A stretch of 64,000 nucleotides of DNA from CAWBRT01 sp963832785 (GTDB lineage: Bacteria > Acidobacteriota > Terriglobia > Terriglobales > Acidobacteriaceae): NCBI GenBank assembly GCA_963832785.1, contig CAWHVF010000005.1, positions 2,666,001-2,730,000 of the forward strand. The letters run 5' to 3'. The notes beneath the pieces were generated by a model. The model was not told where the DNA came from. It did no database searches and was given only the letters and a program-made list of their open reading frames with translations. Made by a program: the position numbers and the translations under genes. Shown here one piece after another: positions 17,017-27,004 of the stretch; position 1 is the first letter of the stretch, and each line of letters starts with the position of its first letter.

Positions 17017-17808
17017 ATGGTTCTCCGCAACGAGGATGAGCGCTCAGAGCAGCCGGCAGATCAGGTTCTGCCCGCCTGGGACGCGGTAGCCTCGGTGCAA
17101 CGCCAGGATCGCCTTCCCTGCTGGTTCGTGACCCAGCCGGATCATGCCCATGTCTCCGGCGTGATCGCCGCCAACTTCGACCGCGTGCGCTTTCCCCTGC
17201 TGACGAACGAGGTAATCCAGGCCATCGGCCTCCATGACGAAGGCTGGGAAATCTTCGATGGCAGCAGCCCGGAGCCGCGCCCGGTGATCCTGGCCGAAGG
17301 CGGACGCGCCCTGCCCTTCATGGCTTTGCCGCCCGATTGCTACCTGCGCGCCTGGAGAGGCTCGATTGCCCGCGCTGAACGGCTCGGTCCGCTGGCCGGC
17401 CTGGTGGTTTCGCGGCACTTCCAGGCCCTGGGAAAGTTCGGGCTGGAGCGGCTCAAAGCGCTGCCGGCAGCGGCCGACCAGGTAAAGCAATTTCTGGAAG
17501 AGGAGCAGCGGCGGGAGAGCCGCCTGGAGAGCGCTGGTAATCTAGACCCGGAGGCGGTGCGGGTGTCGCTGGCGGTGCTGCAGTTCTGCGACCTGCTTTC
17601 GCTGCATCTCTGCTCCAACGCGCCGCAGCCGGTGGAGTTTCCGCAGGACTTCGGCGCCGGGCGCATCACCCTGCGTCGCCAGCAATCGTGCGTGACGCTT
17701 TCCCCAAGCCCCCTGGCCGGGCCGGTAACGCTTCGCTTCTCGGCTTTCCTGGCCGAGACCAACCGCACCGTCCGCCGGCTCCGCTCGGTGGAACTGCAGT
17801 TGAATTGA
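17017..17808 (+). CDS. DUF3891 family protein
   Basis: 263 aa, no signal peptide. The segments HAHVSGVIAANFD, AIGLHDEGWEIFDG and LAVLQFCDLLSLHLC match the pattern of DUF3891 proteins, helical proteins with conserved His/Asp reminiscent of HD-type folds but with no proven activity. The ATG at 17017 has GGAGGTGA directly upstream, which fixes the start; the open frame extends further back without support. It follows the DUF488 gene on the same strand. Confidence 0.82.
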   Translation: MVLRNEDERSEQPADQVLPAWDAVASVQRQDRLPCWFVTQPDHAHVSGVIAANFDRVRFPLLTNEVIQAIGLHDEGWEIFDGSSPEPRPVILAEGGRALPFMALPPDCYLRAWRGSIARAERLGPLAGLVVSRHFQALGKFGLERLKALPAAADQVKQFLEEEQRRESRLESAGNLDPEAVRVSLAVLQFCDLLSLHLCSNAPQPVEFPQDFGAGRITLRRQQSCVTLSPSPLAGPVTLRFSAFLAETNRTVRRLRSVELQLN

Positions 17809-17896
17809 ATGTCAAACCACAGAAGACACAGAGGAAAAACCATAGCATCGGGTTTTTCGCAGCGAACCCGCGGGAGTTCAGGCTCGTCCAGCATTG

Positions 17897-17988
17897 AACT
17901 ACCCCACTCGAGCAAAAGAAGCTTGAGCGGGGCACTCGCCGTTCACATTCTTGTTCAATCTAAAAATCTGCAATCTTCAATCTGAAAC
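17897..17988. repeat. Composite palindromic repeat family A, copy 2, inverted
   Basis: The reverse complement of the central and left part of the element at 14941-15095: CTACCCCACTCGAGC, AGCTTGAGCGGGGCAC, then GCAATCTTCAATCTGAAA. It sits just upstream of recG. Confidence 0.7.
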
Positions 17989-18009
17989 AATAGAAGTACT
18001 ATCAAAGTC

Positions 18010-20197
18010 ATGCTGGAGCTAGGCACGCCGGTCCAGTTCGTGAAGGGGATCGGTCCAAAGATTGCCGAGATGCTGGCCGCCAAGGGCATCTCGGTAGTCG
18101 AGGACCTGCTGTATTACCTGCCCTTCCGCTACGAGGACCGCATCAACCCGCGCGGCATTGCCGAGCTGCGTCCGGGGGAGATGGCCAGCGTGATCGCCGA
18201 AGTGCGCACCAGCGCCCTGTTCCGCACCCGGCGCATGCCCATGATGGAGATGACCGCCGGCCAGGGGCGCAACACCCTCAAGTGCCTGTGGTTCCATGGC
18301 AGCTATTTGAAAGACCGTTTCCAGCCGGGGCAGTTGGTGGCGCTCTATGGCAAGGTCGAACAGGACGAGCGCAGCCATCGCCTGACGATGATCCAGCCGC
18401 AGTTCGAGATCCTTAATGAAACGGAAAACGCCGGCGAAGATGGCGACGCCAAGAAATGGCATTCGCTGGAGGTGGGCCGCATCGTGCCCATCTACGAAGC
18501 CACCGGGCGGCTGACCGCGCGCTGGTTTCGCCGGGTAATCTATGGCGCGCTGGAGGCGCTGGACGCCAGCTCGGCCGCAGCCGAGGCGCCGGCATCGGTT
18601 GGGGACGCGGTTTTCCCCGACGCCATTCCGGCGGCCATTCGCCAGCGCCTGGGGCTGATCCCGCGGCGCCAAGCCTTCTGGCGCGCGCACTGGCCCGATG
18701 CCGGCGAGAGCTTCGCCGATCTGCAATCGGCGCGCACGCCGGCGCACGTGCGCCTGATCTTCGAGGAACTGTTTTTCCTGGAACTGGGTCTGGAGCTGAA
18801 GCGCCGCCGCATGCGCGGACGCTCTGGCATCGCTTTTGCCATCGACGAGCGCGTGCGCACCGCCCTGAAACGCATTCTGCCCTTCCATCCCACCGAAGCG
18901 CAGAAGCGGGTGTTGAAAGAAATTGCCGGCGACATGCAGCCGGGTGCGCCCATGCGGCGGCTGCTGCAGGGCGATGTCGGCTCGGGCAAGACCATCGTGG
19001 CCTTCGAGGCGGCCATCATCGCCATCGAAAACGGCTACCAGGTGGCCATGATGGCGCCCACGGAAATCCTGGCCACCCAGCACTACTTTTCCGCGCGCCG
19101 CATCCTGGAGAAGGCCGGATACCGCATCGTGCTGCTGACCGGGTCGGTCGAGCAGGCGCGCAAATCCGACATCCGGCGCCACATCGCCCAGGGCAGCGCC
19201 CAGCTTGTGATCGGCACTCACGCCCTGCTGGAAGAGAATGTGCAATTCGAGAAGCTGGGCCTGGTGATCGTCGATGAGCAGCACCGCTTCGGCGTGTTGC
19301 AGCGCATGAAGCTGATGAAGAAGAGCGGGCAAGGCGATCCCGACGTGCTGGTGATGACCGCCACGCCCATTCCGCGCACCCTGGCCCTGACTCTCTACGG
19401 CGATCTCGATGTCAGCGTGATCGACGAGCTTCCGCCGGGCCGCACCCCGATCGTCACCCGGCGCGTGCCCGACGAGCGCGCCGCCGAAGTCTGGGCCTTC
19501 GTGCGCAAGCTGGCCAACGACCGGGCAGCAGGCTTACGTGGTTTACCCGGTGATTGAGGAAGGCTCGCAATCGGGCGAAGGCGAGCTCAAGGCCGCGCTC
19601 AGCATGTTCGAGAAGCTGCGCAGCCGAATCCTGCCCGATCTGCACGTCGGCCTGCTGCACGGCCGCCTTCCCACCGAGGAGAAAGAGGCGGTGATGCGGC
19701 GCTTCCTGGCCGGGGAAATCGATGTCCTGGTCAGCACCACGGTGATAGAGGTCGGCGTCGACGTGGCCAACGCCACGCTCATGGTGATCGAGCATGCCGA
19801 GCGCTTCGGACTCTCGCAACTGCACCAACTGCGCGGGCGCATCGGCCGCGGCAGCGCCAAATCGTATTGTGTGCTTATGACCGGCAAGAAAGTTACCGAG
19901 GAGGCCGAGCAGCGGCTCGATACCATGGTGCGCACCGGCGACGGTTTCGAGATCGCGGAAAAAGACCTGGAGCTGCGCGGCCCCGGCGAGTTCTTCGGCA
20001 CCCGGCAGGCGGGCATGCCCAGCCTGCGGGTGGCCAACCTGATCCGCGACCGCAAGCTGCTGGAGTTGGCCAAGCAGGAGGCCGCCGCGCTGGCTGCGCG
20101 GATCAGCGCGGGCGTCTCCGAGCAGGAGACGGCGCTGGCCATCAAGCATCTGCAGAGCCACTGGAACCGCCGTTACGGGCTGGTGGAGGCGGGGTAG
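18010..20197 (+). CDS. recG: ATP-dependent DNA helicase RecG, one frameshift
   Basis: RecG remodels stalled forks and branched DNA. The first part (18010 to about 19520) has the wedge/OB region (RYEDRINPRGIAEL), Walker A GDVGSGKT with K327, MMAPTEILATQH, GTHALLEE, the DEQH box from D422 (VDEQHRFGV) and motif III TATPIPRTLALTLYGDL. Near 19524 the frame shifts by one base, and the protein resumes as QAYVVYPVIEEG, followed by LLHGRLP, VSTTVIEVGVDVANATLMVIEHAERFG in two parts, and QLRGRIGRG, the C-terminal helicase motifs. Removing four bases at the break would give the seamless LANDRQAYVVYP expected of the family. If real, the shift removes motifs IV-VI and inactivates the enzyme. Confidence 0.9.
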
Positions 20198-20225
20198 AAC
20201 TGATATATGTGTCAGTGTTGAACTA

Positions 20226-20328
20226 TCCACATCTGCCAACAGAAGGCAGATATGGGGCACCAGAGCTCTGCTCTAGCCGCAGCATACTTTGCGGTGTCAT
20301 CCTGAGTGAAGCGAAGGATCTGCTTTTC
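20226..20328. repeat. Hairpin (family D) followed by family C repeat, upstream of selA
   Basis: CCACATCTGCC at 20227 pairs with GGCAGATATGGGG ending near 20257, the same hairpin type as at 44142-44178. It is followed at 20295-20328 by GTCATCCTGAGTGAAGCGAA, a family C unit also seen at 31896 and, in variants, at 49233, 49323, 59701 and 63376. Confidence 0.65.
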
Positions 20329-20380
20329 TATGTAAACGCTATCATTGCGTTTACCGGCTCAAAGCCTGAAACTATCTCAC

Positions 20381-21841
20381 GTGGAAAGCGCTTCTCAGTC
20401 TGAACTGTTTCGGCTGCTGCCCCCGGTTGATGAGCTGTTGCGCAACCAGGCCATAAGCCCGCTAATTGCCGCTTATGGCCATGCGGCCGTGGTCGATGCC
20501 TGCCGCGCGGCGCTGGACAAAGTGCGGCGCTCGATTTCGAGTGGCTCGGCGGCGCCCAGTAGAGAGGGCGTAGAGTCCGCCATCGCCTTGCTTCCCAGCG
20601 AGGTCTCTGCACAACTCGCCGACAGTTCGCGTTTCTCTTTACGCCGGGTAGTCAATGCCACCGGGGTTGTCCTGCACACCAATCTCGGGCGCGCGCCGCT
20701 GGCCGAGGGCGCGCTCCGGCACGCGCTGGAAGTGGCGCGCGGTTACAGCAACCTGGAGTTCGACCTGGCCGCCGGCGAGCGCGGCGAGCGCGACACCCAT
20801 GTAGACCGGCTGTTCCGGGCGTTGTTTGCGGAGATCGAAGCGCAGGCGGGCAGCGCCTCCGCGGCTCCGGTGCGTTTCCGCACGGTGGTGGTAAACAACA
20901 ATGCCGCGGCGGTGCTGCTGGCGCTGAACACACTGGCCGAAGGCGGCGAGGTCATTGTGTCGCGTGGCGAGCTGGTCGAAATCGGCGGCTCGTTCCGCAT
21001 CCCCGAGGTGATGGCCAAGTCGGGGGCAATCCTGCGCGAGGTCGGAACCACCAACCGCACGCGCCTGGCCGACTATGAGCAGGCCATCGGCGAGCGTACG
21101 CGGCTGCTGCTGCGCGTGCACCGCTCCAACTTCAAGATCATAGGCTTCACCGAGCAGCCGCCGCTGGAAGCGCTGGTTGAGCTCGGCCGCCGCCGGCAGA
21201 TTCCGGTAATGGAGGACCTGGGCAGCGGCGCTCTGGTCCCCTCGGAGGCGATGGGCGGGGTGGCCGAACCCACGGTGAGCGCCCGGCTGAGCGCGGGCGT
21301 GGATGTTGTGACCTTCAGCGGCGACAAGCTGCTGGGCGGCCCGCAGGCCGGCATCCTGACCGGCAGGGCGGAGCTGATTGGGCGCATTCGCTCCAATCCG
21401 CTCTTCCGGGCACTGAGGGTCGATAAGCTGATCTACTCGGTTCTGGAAGCCACGCTGCTTGCCTATGTGCGGCAGCAGTTCGAGGCCGTTCCCGCCCTGC
21501 GCATGCTCCAGCTTTCAGCCGGAGAGCTTCTGGCTCGCGCGCAGGGGCTGGCCGCGCAAGTGACCGCAATCGGCCAGGACAGGCTACAGGCGGAAGTTGT
21601 CGGCTGCGAGTCGGTAGTCGGCGGCGGCGCGGCCCCGGGCTGGGAGCTGCCAAGCTACGGCTTGGCGGTGACGATCCCGGGACTCGGCGCGGATGAGCTG
21701 CTTGCCCGTTTGCGCGGCCACCAGCCTCCGATAATTGCCCGCGTCGAGCATGGCCGTGTCCTGCTGGACGTGCGCACGCTTCTGCCCGGCGACGAGGGTG
21801 AGATTGTAGCGGCCCTGAAGAGCGCGCTTGGGACTGGCTGA
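20381..21841 (+). CDS. selA: L-seryl-tRNA(Sec) selenium transferase
   Basis: SelA converts Ser-tRNA(Sec) to Sec-tRNA(Sec) with selenophosphate, using PLP. The 486-residue product has LRRVVNATGVVLHTNLGRAP in the N-terminal part, ILREVGTTNRTRLADYE, and the PLP lysine K316 in TFSGDKLLGGPQAG. I chose the GTG at 20381, giving MESASQSELFRLLPPVDELL, which matches family N-termini; a TTG at 20345 is in frame upstream. Neither has a strong Shine-Dalgarno. SelA implies that selB, selC and selD and at least one UGA-decoded protein exist elsewhere; none is in the window. acpS follows 95 bases downstream. Confidence 0.95.
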   Translation: MESASQSELFRLLPPVDELLRNQAISPLIAAYGHAAVVDACRAALDKVRRSISSGSAAPSREGVESAIALLPSEVSAQLADSSRFSLRRVVNATGVVLHTNLGRAPLAEGALRHALEVARGYSNLEFDLAAGERGERDTHVDRLFRALFAEIEAQAGSASAAPVRFRTVVVNNNAAAVLLALNTLAEGGEVIVSRGELVEIGGSFRIPEVMAKSGAILREVGTTNRTRLADYEQAIGERTRLLLRVHRSNFKIIGFTEQPPLEALVELGRRRQIPVMEDLGSGALVPSEAMGGVAEPTVSARLSAGVDVVTFSGDKLLGGPQAGILTGRAELIGRIRSNPLFRALRVDKLIYSVLEATLLAYVRQQFEAVPALRMLQLSAGELLARAQGLAAQVTAIGQDRLQAEVVGCESVVGGGAAPGWELPSYGLAVTIPGLGADELLARLRGHQPPIIARVEHGRVLLDVRTLLPGDEGEIVAALKSALGTG

Positions 21842-21936
21842 AAAGGGCAGACGGGCCTCCACCTTTGGTGGTGGCGCTAAAGTGGTTGTTCATTATCCCT
21901 CAAATGTGATTCGGAAGCGACTTTCTGGGAGGAGAG

Positions 21937-22317
21937 ATGATTGTCGGCCTGGGCATAGACATGGCGGAGGTAGACCGCATCGAGGCCGCCATTCGGCGCT
22001 ATGGCGAGCGCTTCCTGAGGCGCGTCTATACCGAGGCGGAAATTTCCTACTGCCAGTCCAAGAGCAACCGCTTCGAGCGTTTTGCCGGGCGCTTTGCCGC
22101 CAAGGAAGCGGCCATGAAGGCCATCGGCACCGGCTGGAAGCGCGGCGTCACCTGGCGCGACTTCGAGGTGACGCGCGAAGCCTCGGGAAGGCCCGGGATT
22201 CGTCTCAGCGGGGTTGCCGCGCAGGTCGCCGGGCGGCTCAGAGCCAAGCGCGCGCTGCTTTCCATTACCCATAGCAATAGCGTGGCCATCGCGCAGGTGA
22301 TCCTGGAAGACTTGTAG
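21937..22317 (+). CDS. acpS: Holo-[acyl-carrier-protein] synthase
   Basis: AcpS transfers 4'-phosphopantetheine from CoA to the serine of acyl carrier protein. At 126 aa it has the standard size. Motifs are IVGLGIDMAEVDRIE (metal-binding Asp) and RFERFAGRFAAKEAAMKAIGTG (catalytic Glu/Lys helix), with LLSITHSNSVAIAQVI at the end. GGGAGGAGAG sits just before the ATG, so the start is secure. No fatty-acid synthesis genes are adjacent. It follows selA on the same strand. Confidence 0.96.
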   Translation: MIVGLGIDMAEVDRIEAAIRRYGERFLRRVYTEAEISYCQSKSNRFERFAGRFAAKEAAMKAIGTGWKRGVTWRDFEVTREASGRPGIRLSGVAAQVAGRLRAKRALLSITHSNSVAIAQVILEDL

Positions 22318-22501
22318 CGCCGCCATGGCCGCGCAGCTCCGGCAGCGCGGACGATGGCGCGAGAGCGGTTCCCGGCATCGAAAAAAGGTTCACCCAACTG
22401 CATCGCCGGGTGAGCACTGACTACAAGCGCTCAGGTTTGTTATGATTCGAAGCCTATAAACTGCTCCGCTGAGAGCACAGGCGTGCTTCTTTGGGGGGAA
22501 G

Positions 22502-23575
22502 GTGCCGAGCCAGAAAGAGTTGCAGTGGGCACAACTTCGCGTCGGGGTAACGGTGATTTTCGCCAGCGTTATCCTGGCTGTGCTCATCTTCCTGATGACC
22601 GGCACCGTTGGCCTGTTTACCAAAAAGCTGACGCTGTACACCTACGTTGCCGATGCCAGCGGATTGCGCAGCGGGGCCCCGGTACGCCTGCAGAACGTCG
22701 ATATAGGCAATGTGGAGGACATTCAGATTGTCCCCGGCCGCCCGGCTGCACCGGTAAAGATCACCATGCGCGTGGGCGGCAAGGCGCTTGGTTTCCTGAA
22801 AAAAGACTCGGTCGTCATGCTCACCACCGCCGGCGTGCTGGGCGAAACATTCATCAACATCGACAGCACCGGGGCCAAGCAGGGACCGGTGCAGGACGAC
22901 GACACTCTGGCCTCGCGCGACGTTCCCGACTTTCAGGACGTGGTCCGCTCCTCGCAATCGACGCTGCAGAACATCGACGTGCTGGTGCACCGCGCCGACC
23001 GCATCGTGGCCGCCATCGAAAACGCCCAGGGCTCCGCCGGCCAGTTCATTTACGACAAGGCGTTGTACAACAACCTGAACAAATCCGTGGTGCAGGTGCA
23101 GCAGATTATCAACGACGTGAATTCCGGCAAAGGCAGCATCGGAATGCTGCTGAAGAACGACGAGATGTACAACAAGCTGAACGAGTCGATCGACAAGCTC
23201 AACCGCCTGACCGACAACCTGAACGCCGGCCACGGCACCATAGGCAAGCTGGTGCAAGACCCCACGCTCTATAACAACGCCAACCAGACCATAAGCAAAG
23301 CGAACCAGTTGATCGATAACATCAATTCCGGCAAGGGCGCGCTGGGCAAGTTCGCCGCCGACCCCGAGTTCGCAAAAAAGCTGCAGAACATCGTCGACCG
23401 CCTCTCCGACATCACTGATCGCCTGGATCGCGGCGAGGGCTCGGCCGGATTGCTGCTGCGCGATCGCGCGGTTTTCGACAACGCCAACCGCTTGCTGCAG
23501 GAGTCGCGAGAGCTGGTACAGGCGATCCGGCAGAACCCCAAGCGCTACCTCTCAATTCGCTTGAAGATTTTCTAG
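22502..23575 (+). CDS. MCE/MlaD family lipid-transport protein
   Basis: The substrate-binding subunit type of Mla-like lipid transporters, anchored in the inner membrane and projecting into the periplasm. It starts at a GTG with GGGGGGAAG immediately upstream. One transmembrane helix (residues 17-34) precedes the MCE domain (about 40-118: YVADASGLRSGAPVRLQNVDIG and VVMLTTAGVLGETFINI). The rest is a long helical region with about four repeats built around NSGKGSIG, AGHGTIGKL, SGKGALGKF and RGEGSAGLL, spaced about 40-60 residues, likely a coiled tube. 357 aa. The usual permease (MlaE) and ATPase (MlaF) genes are not adjacent. Confidence 0.93.
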   Translation: MPSQKELQWAQLRVGVTVIFASVILAVLIFLMTGTVGLFTKKLTLYTYVADASGLRSGAPVRLQNVDIGNVEDIQIVPGRPAAPVKITMRVGGKALGFLKKDSVVMLTTAGVLGETFINIDSTGAKQGPVQDDDTLASRDVPDFQDVVRSSQSTLQNIDVLVHRADRIVAAIENAQGSAGQFIYDKALYNNLNKSVVQVQQIINDVNSGKGSIGMLLKNDEMYNKLNESIDKLNRLTDNLNAGHGTIGKLVQDPTLYNNANQTISKANQLIDNINSGKGALGKFAADPEFAKKLQNIVDRLSDITDRLDRGEGSAGLLLRDRAVFDNANRLLQESRELVQAIRQNPKRYLSIRLKIF

Positions 23576-23707
23576 AAGGGTTTCCCCAAGGCCTCCCGAA
23601 AACGGGCCGGGCCTTCCAATCTCAGCGAGATTACCGGCAGCGTAATCTCGGAATTCCCCGAATCGGCTGCCGTTTGCCGCACACGCCGGCGGAAAACAGA
23701 ATGGATT

Positions 23708-25885
23708 ATGAGAACTGAAATCAAAGACTGGTTCCTTCTCTCCGCGCTGCTGTTCGTGGCAGCCCTTGCCGTTCCTGCGCTCAGTTCAGCGCAAACGCAC
23801 GCGCCGGCCAGGCCGCAGCAGAAGCAAACGGCCCGGCAGCCGGGAACTCCGGCTTCGCAGGCGGGGATGCCCGCCGCCGAGGCCCAGCCCAAGCCACTCA
23901 AGGCCTTCGACCTCTCTCTGCTGGACCGCTCGGTCGATCCCTGCACAGACTTTTATCGCTTTGCTTGCGGCGGCTGGGTAGCGCGCAACCCCATTCCGCC
24001 CGATCAAGCCGTCTGGAGCCGCTTCCATGAATTGGCGGAGAACAACCTGATCATCGAGCGCCAGATCCTGGAGAAGGCGGCCGCAGCCCAGGCCAAACAA
24101 GGCTCGAACCAGCAAAAGATCGGCGACTATTACGCCTCCTGCATGGACGAGGCAGCCATCGAAAAAAGGGGCTTGCAGCCGCTGCAGTTGGAGCTGGAGC
24201 GGATCGCCAGCCTGCAGAGCAAGGCCGAGTTGCCCGCCTACCTGGCGCACGCCCACAGTCTGGGCAGCAACGCTTTTTTTGAGTTCAGCTCGCAGCCCGA
24301 TTTCAAAGATGCGACGCTGGAGATAGCCGAAACCGATCAGTCCGGCCTGGGTTTGCCGGACCGCGGCTACTATCTCCGCACCGACGACAAGTCGGTCGAG
24401 TTGCGCCAGCAGTACCTCCAGCACATCCAGCGCATGTTCGTGCTGGCGGGCGACAAACCGGCGGAGGCCGCCGCCAAATCCAAAGCCGTGCTGGTCATTG
24501 AAACCGCCCTGGCCAAGGCCTCACTGGATCGGGTCAGCCGCCGCGACCCCGCCCGCTTGTATAACCCCGTGACCGTGGCGGAATTGGATAAGCTCAGTCC
24601 GGCCTTCGATTGGGGCCGGTACTTCAGTGAAACCGGCGCGCCCAAGTTCGCCACCCTCAACGTCACGGTTCCCGATTTTGTGAAGGGTCTCAACCAGGTC
24701 ATCGCTGATACTGATCTGAAAGATATCCAGACGTATTTGACCTGGCGGCTGCTCTCGCGGGCCGCACCCCTGCTGCCCAAAGCGTTCGTCGACCAGAATT
24801 TCGACTTCTTTGGCAAAACTCTGACCGGGACGAAACAACTGCAAGCGCGCTGGAAACGCTGCGTCCGGCGCGTCAACGGCGACATGGGAGAGGCCGTCGG
24901 CCAGTTCTATGTGGCGGAAAATTTTCCCCCGGAGGCCAAGCAGCGCGTGCTGCAAATGGTGCGCGCCATCGAGGAGGCGCTGCACAACGATATTCAGGAC
25001 CTTTCCTGGATGACGGAAGCGACCAGGAAGCAGGCCCTGGTGAAACTGGCGGCCGTGCAAAACAAAATCGGCTATCCCGAGAAGTGGCGCGATTACAGCG
25101 CCTTGATCATCCTGCGCGGAGACGCCCTGGGCGACGCCCTGCGCTCCACCCAGTTTGAGAACCTGCGCGAGCTGATGAAGATCGGCCAGCCGGCGGACCG
25201 GAACGAATGGAGCATGAGTCCTCCGACGGTCAACGCCTACTACAACCCGCAGGAGAACAACATCAACTTCCCGGCCGGCATTCTGCAGCCGCCCTTCTTC
25301 GATATGCGCGCCAACCAGGCGGTGAACCTGGGCGGCATCGGCGCCATCATCGGCCACGAGCTTACGCACGGCTTCGACGACGAGGGCCGGCAGTTCGACG
25401 CCCTGGGCAATCTGCGCAACTGGTGGACCGAACAGGACGCCAAAGCTTTTCAGGAACGGACGCAGTGCTTCGTGGACGAATACAGCCGCTTCGTTGCCCT
25501 GGATAACCTTCACCTGAATGGCAAGCTAACCCTGGGCGAGAACACGGCCGACAACGGCGGCGTCCGCCTGTCGCTGATGGCGCTGGCTGCCAGCGGAGGA
25601 CTGTCGCAGGCAAATTCGGCCACCGCCAGCAGCCCCGGCGCAGCCGCTGCCCCCGGCAACGCGGATGGCTTTACGCCGGAGCAGCAGTTTTTCGTCAGTT
25701 TCGGGCAGATATGGTGCACGAACATCACGGCGGAGGCGGAGCGGTTGCAGGTCATGGTCGATCCGCACTCGCCCAACCAGTTCCGCGTCACTGGCGTGCT
25801 TTCCAACATGCCAGAGTTCGGGAAAGTCTTCGCCTGCCGGCCCGGCTCGCCGATGGTCCGGGAAAATCCGTGCCGCGTCTGGTGA
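23708..25885 (+). CDS. M13 family (neprilysin/PepO-like) zinc metallopeptidase
   Basis: A secreted zinc endopeptidase of 725 aa. The signal peptide is about residues 1-29 (LLSALLFVAALAVPALSSAQ), followed by a Pro/Gln/Ala-rich linker. The M13 N-terminal domain begins FDLSLLDRSVDPCTDFYRFACGG in two parts. The catalytic motif is IIGHELTHGFDDEG with H550, E551 and H554; the third ligand is E611 in GENTADNGG, with D615 behind it. The chain ends with CRPGSPMVRENPCRVW, the family terminal motif. The NAYYNP substrate-binding motif is also present. Such enzymes cut short peptides outside the cytoplasm. Confidence 0.95.
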   Translation: MRTEIKDWFLLSALLFVAALAVPALSSAQTHAPARPQQKQTARQPGTPASQAGMPAAEAQPKPLKAFDLSLLDRSVDPCTDFYRFACGGWVARNPIPPDQAVWSRFHELAENNLIIERQILEKAAAAQAKQGSNQQKIGDYYASCMDEAAIEKRGLQPLQLELERIASLQSKAELPAYLAHAHSLGSNAFFEFSSQPDFKDATLEIAETDQSGLGLPDRGYYLRTDDKSVELRQQYLQHIQRMFVLAGDKPAEAAAKSKAVLVIETALAKASLDRVSRRDPARLYNPVTVAELDKLSPAFDWGRYFSETGAPKFATLNVTVPDFVKGLNQVIADTDLKDIQTYLTWRLLSRAAPLLPKAFVDQNFDFFGKTLTGTKQLQARWKRCVRRVNGDMGEAVGQFYVAENFPPEAKQRVLQMVRAIEEALHNDIQDLSWMTEATRKQALVKLAAVQNKIGYPEKWRDYSALIILRGDALGDALRSTQFENLRELMKIGQPADRNEWSMSPPTVNAYYNPQENNINFPAGILQPPFFDMRANQAVNLGGIGAIIGHELTHGFDDEGRQFDALGNLRNWWTEQDAKAFQERTQCFVDEYSRFVALDNLHLNGKLTLGENTADNGGVRLSLMALAASGGLSQANSATASSPGAAAAPGNADGFTPEQQFFVSFGQIWCTNITAEAERLQVMVDPHSPNQFRVTGVLSNMPEFGKVFACRPGSPMVRENPCRVW

Positions 25886-26000
25886 CTCGCGGCTTGGCAT
25901 CGAGAAGCTCAAAGCGGGGCGATGGTAACCATCAAACTAGCCTAGCGGTACAATTCTGCTAGGTCTTTGTATGCATCAATGCGGTGAGCGAGAGCACTCC

Positions 26001-26879
26001 ATGAAAAACCGAGTAAGAAAGGCCGTCTTTCCCGCTGCCGGGCTGGGCACGCGGTTTTTGCCGGCCACCAAGGCGCAGCCCAAAGAGATGCTGCCGCTGG
26101 TCGACAAGCCCATCATCCAGTACGGGGTGGAAGAGGCGCTGGCCTCCGGCTGCGACCAGATCATCATCGTCACCGGCCGCGGCAAGAGTGCCATCGAAGA
26201 TCATTTCGACGTAAGCTACGAGCTGGAAAAGCAGCTCGAAGAGAAGAACAAGCACGACCTGCTGGCCATCGTGCGCCACATCTCGGACATGATTCACGTT
26301 GCCTACACGCGGCAAAAGGAGGCACTCGGCTTAGGACATGCCGTGCTCGTTGCCCGGGAACTGGTGGGCAACGAGCCCTTTGCCGTACTGCTGGCCGACG
26401 ACGTGGTCGACGCGGAAACGCCCTGCCTGAAGCAAATGATCGATATCTACGAGGAGGTGCAGTGCTCGGTCATCGCCACTCAGGTGGTCGAGGGCGAAGC
26501 TATCTCCGCCTACGGCGTGCTGGATGCCAGGCCGGTGCCCGGCTACGATGGCAAGCTGTTCGAAATCCGCAACCTGGTAGAGAAGCCACGCCCCAGGGAA
26601 GCGCCCTCCAAGCAGGCCATCATCGGCCGTTATATCCTGACGCCACGCGTCTTCGAGTGCCTGGAAAACATCGCCCCCGGCGCCATCGGCGAACTGCAAT
26701 TGACCGACGGCATGCGGGCTCTGCTCAAATACGAGAAGATCTACGGCTATCAATTTGAAGGCAAACGCCACGATACCGGCGACAAACTCGGCTTCCTGAA
26801 GGCAACCGTTGAGTTTGCCCTCAAGCGCCAGGACCTGGGTCCGGGATTGCGCCAATGGCTGCGGCAGCAGAACTTCTGA
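26001..26879 (+). CDS. galU: UTP-glucose-1-phosphate uridylyltransferase
   Basis: GalU makes UDP-glucose from UTP and glucose-1-phosphate for cell-envelope and storage sugars. The product is 292 aa and has FPAAGLGTRFLPATKA with the nucleotide-binding G14-R18 loop, KEMLPLVDKPIIQYGVEEA, VLLADDVVD (metal-binding Asp), NLVEKP and GKRHDTGDKLGFLKA. The ATG at 26001 matches family starts; an ATG at 25971, with AGGT upstream, would add 10 residues. A family A repeat begins right after the stop codon. Confidence 0.95.
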   Translation: MKNRVRKAVFPAAGLGTRFLPATKAQPKEMLPLVDKPIIQYGVEEALASGCDQIIIVTGRGKSAIEDHFDVSYELEKQLEEKNKHDLLAIVRHISDMIHVAYTRQKEALGLGHAVLVARELVGNEPFAVLLADDVVDAETPCLKQMIDIYEEVQCSVIATQVVEGEAISAYGVLDARPVPGYDGKLFEIRNLVEKPRPREAPSKQAIIGRYILTPRVFECLENIAPGAIGELQLTDGMRALLKYEKIYGYQFEGKRHDTGDKLGFLKATVEFALKRQDLGPGLRQWLRQQNF

Positions 26880-26880
26880 A

Positions 26881-27002
26881 TTTGAGATTTAAGACTGCAG
26901 ATTACCTGCAGATTGAAGATTGATCAAGCGCGCTCAACGCCGGGCCTGCCGGCTCCGCTCCCTGCGGTCGCGTCTGCAATCTGAAATCTTCAATCTGAAA
27001 TC
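26881..27002. repeat. Composite palindromic repeat family A, copy 3
   Basis: About 120 bases filling the convergent gap between galU and the DinB-like gene. The left arm carries GCAGATTGAAGATTGATC, the right arm CTGAAATCTTCAATCTGAAA, so the ends pair. The centre is GC-rich (GCCGGGCCTGCCGGC). Confidence 0.7.
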
Positions 27003-27004
27003 GG

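Noticed and set aside
18010..20197. Selenocysteine recoding as the explanation of the interrupted genes, given selA next door
   Set aside because: The interruptions are changes of frame, not an in-frame UGA followed by continued homology.
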